A stretch of DNA of 64,000 bases from Coptis chinensis (taxonomy: Eukaryota; Streptophyta; Magnoliopsida; Ranunculales; Ranunculaceae), in contig CM027378.1 in NCBI GenBank assembly GCA_015680905.1, positions 86,333,501-86,397,500 of the forward strand, in the 5' to 3' direction. Under the pieces are notes generated by a model. It was not told the origin of the DNA, did no database searches, and was given only the letters and a program-made list of their open reading frames with translations. Shown here piece after piece: positions 57,824 to 64,000 of this stretch (position 1 is its first letter; every line of letters starts with the position of its first letter). Both the position numbers and the translations under genes were made by a program.

Positions 57824-59935
57824 CTGAAATGAGCAAATCAATTCTACCGAAATGAACAATAATAAAGAAAACACGATTTTCAACATTTCTATATAAAATA
57901 CTATTGTACTCTTGCCAAAATTTCAAAATTAAATGAAGCATGAGTCATGGATCATGCCATCACGGAAATTCCACTGTGACTCGAAAGGAGTACATGGACA
58001 GCAAGGGTCACCTATTAGAATAATGATAAACAACATTATAAAAACGAAATTGAAAGTTGAAACTCAAGTGCTTGCATGAACCCTCAAAGATAAACCTGTT
58101 GCTATCTTGCCATCTGGGCTTCTTCGTCATACTAATGTGATCTTAGGCATGCAAAGGCATGACCATCCATGCAAGACTAGATTTATAGATCATTCAATCC
58201 CATCTTATATGCATTCATCACCTAAACTGCAATCATATTGATAATCAGGCATGAGAAGGAAGCTAATAGATAGTTAACCTACTATTTATTTATATTATTG
58301 TGTATTACAGAGGACGAAGAGCATACCTGAATTCACAAGCTAGTTGTTATCAGCACCTTTCATTCTTTTATTTTACCGAATGTTGGTGTTATAGCAATAC
58401 CGCTTGTTGATCCATGGTTAAGTTATGTTCGAACGTCAATGAGAATCCATGATTTGAATCTCACACCATAAGGCAAAAACAAATAAGCAAGCAACGAGAA
58501 TATTATCCCATTATCATTCAAGTGAACAAGAAATAAAGACTACGGAGTTAGAAGTTCCCAATTTGATAATATGAGAGATATTTCAACAATATTATACATA
58601 TCCATAGATTTCAATTCTTCAAACCAGTATTTCTACAGTCTAAAATCAGTAACTACCATTGTAAACTTCACCCACAACCAAACCCCATTGATAAAGTAGA
58701 CATACTACAATAGCATTAGCAGAAAACTATGCATTATACTCATTCGACTTAAAGCAAGCAGTTCACAATCAAATTGATATACCTACAACAAGGATGTACA
58801 ATAGAAGGTCCCTGTTTGTAGGTACTCACTCCTGTTAAGTAAAAATAGAAAAAAGGTCAGTATGTGGCACGATAAAAGCTTACAAAGTGGAGAATCCATG
58901 TCATACAAAGCAAGTCAAACAAAGACTCCATTTCCAAATTAAAATGCCACTTGTATGCCTTAGGATCAGACTTACCACATAAAACAGAAAATAGTGATCA
59001 TAAATGGTGAATTAATTCACTCTTCTTGAATGTGCGCCATATTGTTATAATAATAAAGAACGAAGCATACACCTTGATGCTCAACCAATTAGCTGAGTAA
59101 AATTTCAATGGAAGCAAGGATGTTCTCTTCCAAAATAGAATTCACCCAAGGAACACAAGCCAAGGAATTTGAATTGGAGTCCTCAAGTTTCGCTTACCAT
59201 TTACTGAACTGAAAAGTGTTGGGCTTCCTTAACTGAATTCGAGCTCACCTGAAGCAACAACAACTTTGGGGCAAAAACCGTATAAGATTTAAACAATTGT
59301 ACGTGACCCATTACAAAGAATCTAATAAACCAGGGAGTTGTTGGTGTTCTTAATTAAGTACTGGTGTTAATTAACTACGTGAATAGGTTTGTGCAAGTGA
59401 GTTGCGTAACAACCACTAGTTGGGTATGTATCTTGACAATAGTACGTTTTAACACACTGCAAAACCCAAAAACAAAAATATATAGCTGTAATCGAAAGCT
59501 TTGAAATTATTCCATGAACTATTGACAAAGAAAATTACTTTTGCTTAAAACACAAAAGAGCAAGGATTCATTGAAATCAGTTCAGTCCATTTTCAGCGAA
59601 ATCAATTGATCAAACAACCAAAAAAGTGCACGAGGCCAGTATATTCACACAATTAACAAATACCATTGTTTGTTTCAGCTAATTAAAAGGAAATCAAATT
59701 CAATCATTAAAAAAATGAACACACCCATACTATGCTTAAACGATGACAGAGAACTGAAAATGTAAGCGGTATACCAATGTGGAATTTGAAATATACCAAT
59801 GTTATCGGAAGTTAAACCCTTAAAACCCCAATTGAAAATCCTAACAACCCAATCATACTATATAATTGAAATTGAAAAACAATTAATTATATGAAAGGGG
59901 GAGAATGGGACTTGGGAGAGAGAGAAGTGTAAACC

Positions 59936-60110
59936 TGTTTGCCGTGCTTCTTCCTCTGCGACTCCACCGATAACAATTCTTCATCATCTAGCTGAGAAAA
60001 TAAAATCAATCCAACAAACTCAGGTTTGGAGAGAGAAGCGTGCTAAAGAAAGTTAGAGAATTGGAAGAAAGCGTATATGCAGACCTGCTGAATCCGTTCG
60101 CGTAGAAAGG
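59936..60110 (-). other. Second exon-like captured piece in CACTA (unidentified gene 5' end)
   Basis: On the minus strand, a leader ending GGATTCAGCAG/GTCTGC (about 60,090) is followed by a TTTTCTCAG acceptor. A 57-bp exon follows that contains ATGATGAAG and ends AAACAG/GTTTAC (about 59,937). One frame reads LDDEELLSVESQRKKHGKQ. The layout looks like the first exons of a gene. I could not identify it, nor tell whether it belongs to the same donor gene as the synthetase exons. Confidence 0.35.
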
Positions 60111-60569
60111 GGGTTTTGGTTTACCCATAACTAATGTCTAATTGACCTAGTTAACCCTAAGTTTCCAAGCTCAATATTTCGCGAAAAGAAAAATAGTAGT
60201 GCCGGTAGACAGAGATTGATAGAAATCTTCAAGAAAAAAAAAGGCGTAATAGTTAGGGTTTGCAATGGAAGCAAGGGGAAGAAAAATAAATAGGCATAAC
60301 CCTAACGTCAATCCCTTAATATCCGGCAGGGAAAACAATTGGGGTGAGCGGGAGAATTTTCATTGCAAGGGGAACTTTTTCTCATTATTGCGGTTTGCAT
60401 AAGTGAGGACTGAGGAGTCTATTATTTTGGATTTTTTTTTTTTTTTTTGTGAAGTTGTTGACGGTTTAATTGGAAGCTAAAATGGTCCAACCTAACTAAT
60501 GCCCAAAAAATTGTGAGAAGGTTGACGGTTTCTTCTATTGTTAATTTGACTGTTTTAGAAAACACCACC

Positions 60570-60820
60570 ATATTTTCTTAACACTTGTGTTATACACGAC
60601 ATAATGTTGCAACAGCCGTCATAAAATTATTATATTTTCTTGACGTTTGTGTCATACACGATATAATGTTACAACAACCATCATAAATTTATTATATTTT
60701 CTTGACGCTTGTGTCATACACGACATAATGTTGTATTAGCCGTCATAAATTTATTATATTTTTTTGACGCTTGTGTCATACACGACATAATATTACAATA
60801 GCCGTCATAAAAATATTACT
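60570..60820. repeat. Subterminal tandem repeats of the CACTA element, 62-bp unit, four copies
   Basis: The word CTTGTGTCATACACGACATAATG recurs with an exact 62-bp period, at 60,584, 60,646, 60,708 and 60,770. Each unit includes GCCGTCATAAA. The left subterminal region has the same GCCGTCAT core but no regular tandem array. Confidence 0.92.
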
Positions 60821-60907
60821 AAAACACCTATCTTGACGGTTTTTAACAAAGCCGTCAAGATAGATAAAAAACAAGCGTCATAATATGTCATTTTTTTAGT
60901 AGTGATA

Positions 60908-61124
60908 TTTCAAATATGGTGCCAATCAAGCTCAAGAAGGAAAATTATCTTCAATGGAGGTCTCTTTTTTTACCAATTTTCAATACATATGATCTTCATG
61001 GTCTTATTGATGGTACAGATTCTTGTCCCTCCAAATTTTTTACTCATAATAATGGAAATGGTAGCTTCACGAATGTTGTAAACCCAGCCTATATTGCCTG
61101 GGTGAAAAGAGATCAGATGCTCAT
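60908..61124 (+). pseudogene. C2 gag continuation (UBN2-type)
   Basis: After the CACTA element the frame continues with VPIKLKKENYLQWRSLFLP, YDLHGLIDGTD and AYIAWVKRDQMLI. This is the start of the copia gag domain (LxxxNYxxWR signature). It stops where TGTCACACCCC begins at 61,125. Confidence 0.85.
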
Positions 61125-64000
61125 TGTCACACCCCGAATTTCGACAGAATTCGGAAAAACATTATTTGTCCCCGACTCTTCGATCTCCGAGGTGTGACGC
61201 ACTCTCCACTTCCAAAAGCCCATAAACAGTTTAAAATATGCGGATAATTAAAACCAATAAAAATTTTAACTTAAACAAAGTCCTCTTCATTATAAAACAA
61301 TTTACAAATGAAAATGTAAATAATATTATCTCAACTGAAAATCTATATCACCTCAAGGGAAAACAAAACACAACCACGAGATGCAATGCTAACGCGAAAA
61401 CCACAAGCAAAGAACCAATCTTCTTCATCACTAAACCTGTCAAAACTTATCAACTATGTTCATTGAATGAACACACCCGATAAGCAAACATGCAAATCGG
61501 GTTGAGATTATAAACAATCTTTGGTGTGAGTAGCCCTAAAACAACATATAATTATACATAACTATATTAATAATCCATAAGGCGCTTAGTTCCTCTACCG
61601 GGCCTTTAACTTTCAACGACTAATATCACATCCTTAAGCACAATAATAAAAGGCAGGTAGTTCCTCCATCGAGGAGCTTTTAACATTCTTAAGTACACTA
61701 ATCTAGGTGGTAGTTCCTCCATCGAGGCCTTTAACTTCCCACTAACCACACAACAAACTATACTCATAATAAATAAGGCATGTAGTTCCTCCATCGAGGT
61801 TTTAGGTTCTAACTAAACTATAACCAGCCAACCATATACAAATCATCTATCTAGAGATATATCATTTACCAACATATTACCATAATTAGATTATTTCGGG
61901 CTTTCTTTGTGTGTCCCTAAAATCACGTCAGATCTATGTCTTACCTAGTTTCCGGCTACCACAATCGCTACCCAACGCCGAACATGTACATCCACATGCC
62001 TCCCTTTACATAATGAGCCACTCGCGTGCGTAACCACCACCGGCGGGATGCCGCGACACCGTAAATCCTCACACGGAAGCCAAATCTATGTAAGCACCGC
62101 CACTATTCGGCATAAAATATTATGATCATCGTTCTATTTTGCGAACGGAATAATCAAAGCCACTATTCGGCTACTCGCGAGAGAGGTCGCCGAAGGCCAT
62201 TCAACTCAACCCAAACGCCCGAAGGCCGCCCGAAGGCCTTTATTTTAAGCTCAAACGGAAGGGCCAATCACATGAGTTGTGGTAGCTAGGTTCTAGGATT
62301 TTCGTTACGTAATTTATTCAGGTGTCATACATTAATGACTCATAAACATTTCTACTATATCACGTCACGTGCAGGTCAATTACCTTATTGCACTAAGCCA
62401 TAATATCTAGAAATATCTCAATTATATCTCATAGTCACTTTCATTCTTTCACGTGCCAATATATTATTGCACAACGCCACACTCCCGTGGGCAAATATTC
62501 ACCAGTGCTATACTAGCATCTCACATATAAAATAATGGAGTGTATATACATTTCTCCAAGATATTGCATCAATATATTATAACGTATTATATCATGTCAT
62601 GTCACAATGCTTCCACGTATCGCATACATTATTTATTATAACGTATTAGGAATATAATGTCTCCTAACATCTCAATATCGTCACGTGTCAAAAAATACAC
62701 AACATCACTGTCAAATCTTTCTTAGACAGTGACTAACCAATTATGCAGGTTTCCGTACCATTTTATTTTATGGCTTGTCCATACAATATACAACATAAAA
62801 CGTAGCACAATTAGACAGTCAAAAAGTCTACAATCAAAGCCCAATATTTATATACTTTACACACTACTCACGTCAAATCTTAATTAGATAATGACCAACC
62901 AAGTTATACAATATCAACAATATTTTCTTACTATATATATCCATATGATCAAATATGTGAAAAACTGGAAAAGTCAACGGTCAAAGTCAACCGTCAATGG
63001 TCAACGGTCAACACGTCATGGTCAAGGTCAAAGTCCACATGTCCTGGTCAAAAGTCAAAGTCCACATGTCCTGGTCGAAGTCAAACTGTCCTGGTCAAAG
63101 TCAACATCCACAGTCAACGGTCAACAGTCAACGGTCAACGGTCAAAGGTCAACACCTCATGGTCAAGGTCAAACTCAACATGCCATGGTCAAAGTCAAAC
63201 TGTCATCGCCAAAGTCAAAGGTGAAAGTCAACCGTCCATGGTCAAAGGTCAAAGTCAACAGGTCCTGGTCAAAGTCAACAGGTCCTGGTCAAAGTCAAAC
63301 TGTCGTTTTCGTGTTCGACATGTTCAGGGTCATAGCCATGGTTCATGGCTAAGGTCAAAGGTACATGGCTCATGGGCTCATGCCCAAGGTCATGGTTCGG
63401 ACCCAACTGGCCAAGCCAAAACCTTAGAACCCGAAAGTCTAAACAGTGAAAGACCCATGTAGATCTATTTTAAGTCCAATGGACTGGTCCATGCAATATC
63501 AGAAACGGGCCCAAAAACAGTTAAGTGGTTCGGTCCAAAAATACAAATGAAACGGGCCATAGACTAATATTAGAACTGGTCCCAAAACTTAAGTTAAACT
63601 GGTCCAAAAATACAAAACAAATAGAAAAGGGCCCAACCACTTAAATTAGATTTCAGCCCACATCAAACTAAAACTGAAATTTCGGCCAACCACCATCGAA
63701 ATTTCGCCAAGCCACTAATAGAATTTGGGCCCAAAACCAAACAATCTAAACCGCCCAAACAAAACAAAAGAACGGCGCCCAAGCAAACAAAACAAGGTCG
63801 ACCCATATAGCAAGTGGATTCGCCCAAGGCCCAACCAACTTACAAGCTGCATCTTCTTCCCCAAATTTTCCTCCACCACCACCCAAAAATCCGCCACCAC
63901 TAATCCTAATCACCTACCCATTCCAACCTATCGGTTTTACTCATAAATAAAAACCCTCTAACATTAATTAACGCCAAAGCCTCAATTCCTTAGATCTAAC
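61125..64000 (+). mobile_element. Second copy of the long Tekay/Del-like LTR, running off the window
   Basis: It starts TGTCACACCCCGAATTTC inside C2 gag. It follows the same order as 37,205-40,587: ATATGCGGATAATTAAAA, the GTTCCTCC cluster (61,580-61,810), GCCACTATTCGGC, the W-box array (62,970-63,305) and the GGCCCAA-rich end. Extra sequence is present around 62,480-62,640. The window ends before the LTR does, so whether this is a solo LTR or a full element cannot be told. Confidence 0.75.
62970..63305. repeat. Expanded TTGAC (W-box core) array in second LTR copy
   Basis: It has the same motif family as at 38,862-39,012 but is about twice as long, with added CAACGGTCAACAGTCAACGG units. Nearly every GTCAA is preceded by A, G or C, giving TTGAC[T/C/G] on the minus strand. 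The array length differs between copies, so it expands and contracts. Confidence 0.75.

Larger units (their letters stand above)
55578..60904. mobile_element. CACTA (En/Spm-like) DNA transposon carrying captured gene fragments
   Basis: The termini are perfect 18-bp inverted repeats, CACTACTAAAAAAATGAC. The element is flanked by the 3-bp duplication ATA (55,575-55,577 and 60,905-60,907), both diagnostic of CACTA elements. Subterminal regions are packed with CCGTCAT/ATGACGG words, the likely transposase-binding repeats. At 5,327 bp it shows no TNP2-like transposase, so it is non-autonomous. Inside are three spliced exons of a glutaminyl-tRNA synthetase gene and another exon-like piece near 59,940-60,000. 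It is inserted in copia C2 gag, and its removal with one ATA keeps the gag frame. Confidence 0.95.
54764..61124 (+). mobile_element. Ty1/Copia element C2 (5' part), split by CACTA and long LTR
   Basis: A candidate LTR (about 54,764-54,963, with TATA-like ATTATAAATAC near 54,885) is followed by TGGTATCCGAGCC at 54,964, close to the tRNA-Met primer binding site (TGGTATCAGAGC) of copia elements. Gag begins at 55,049, is interrupted by CACTA at 55,578-60,904, resumes, and is cut again at 61,125 by a long LTR. Protease, integrase and RT are not in the window. The LTR left end is not confirmed because no partner LTR is visible. Confidence 0.75.

Noticed and set aside
62891..63462. ORFs of 74-153 codons on the plus strand
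   Set aside because: They show the same repeat-driven open frames as in the first LTR copy.

Overview
The window looks like nuclear DNA from a eudicot plant. Host genes are split by GT-AG introns, and the families present are plant-type (P-class PPR, ARABIDILLO, GCK-domain, ankyrin/TPR10-like). Most of the sequence is nested plant transposons: Tat-lineage Ty3/Gypsy, Ty1/Copia, CACTA, a SINE and MITEs. I cannot name the species. There are no bacterial-style operons, CRISPR arrays or rRNA/tRNA genes.

Layout. 1-3.9 kb: 3' end of a Tat-like Gypsy element (G0) with an antisense extra ORF interrupted by an unusual 400-bp MITE. 3.9-8.3 kb: mostly non-coding, with one G-box promoter and a possible spliced transcript. 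8.3-18.8 kb: a decayed cluster on the minus strand holding an ankyrin/TPR pseudogene (copy A, with SINE and MITE), a PPR C-terminal fragment, a truncated Gypsy element (G1), a copia remnant, a second ankyrin/TPR fragment (copy C) and a PPR N-terminal fragment. 20.6-21.5 kb: an ARABIDILLO pseudogene. 23.5-32.6 kb: one PPR gene split by a copia element (C1, target duplication CCCTT) and then scarred by a triplication of the gene/LTR junction. 33.75-34.5 kb: the one host gene that looks intact, a GCK-domain twin-CX9C protein. 35.17-54.28 kb: ankyrin/TPR copy B, whose last intron holds a 15.8-kb Tat element (G2, target duplication ATGGT). G2 itself carries a 3.4-kb solo LTR. 54.8-64 kb: a second copia element (C2) whose gag is split by a 5.3-kb CACTA element (target duplication ATA) carrying glutaminyl-tRNA synthetase exons, and then by another copy of the long LTR that runs off the window.

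Functionally only the GCK gene is likely to make a normal protein. The ankyrin/TPR, PPR and ARABIDILLO copies carry stops, frameshifts, lost splice sites or insertions. The most unusual items are the CACTA element with three captured, still spliceable synthetase exons; the G2 antisense ORF, whose C-terminal module seems tandemly duplicated; the TIR-bounded MITE rich in CGATAT; the W-box arrays inside the long LTRs; and the triplicated PPR/LTR junction. Many copies differ by single-base indels, so part of the damage could be uncorrected sequencing error.
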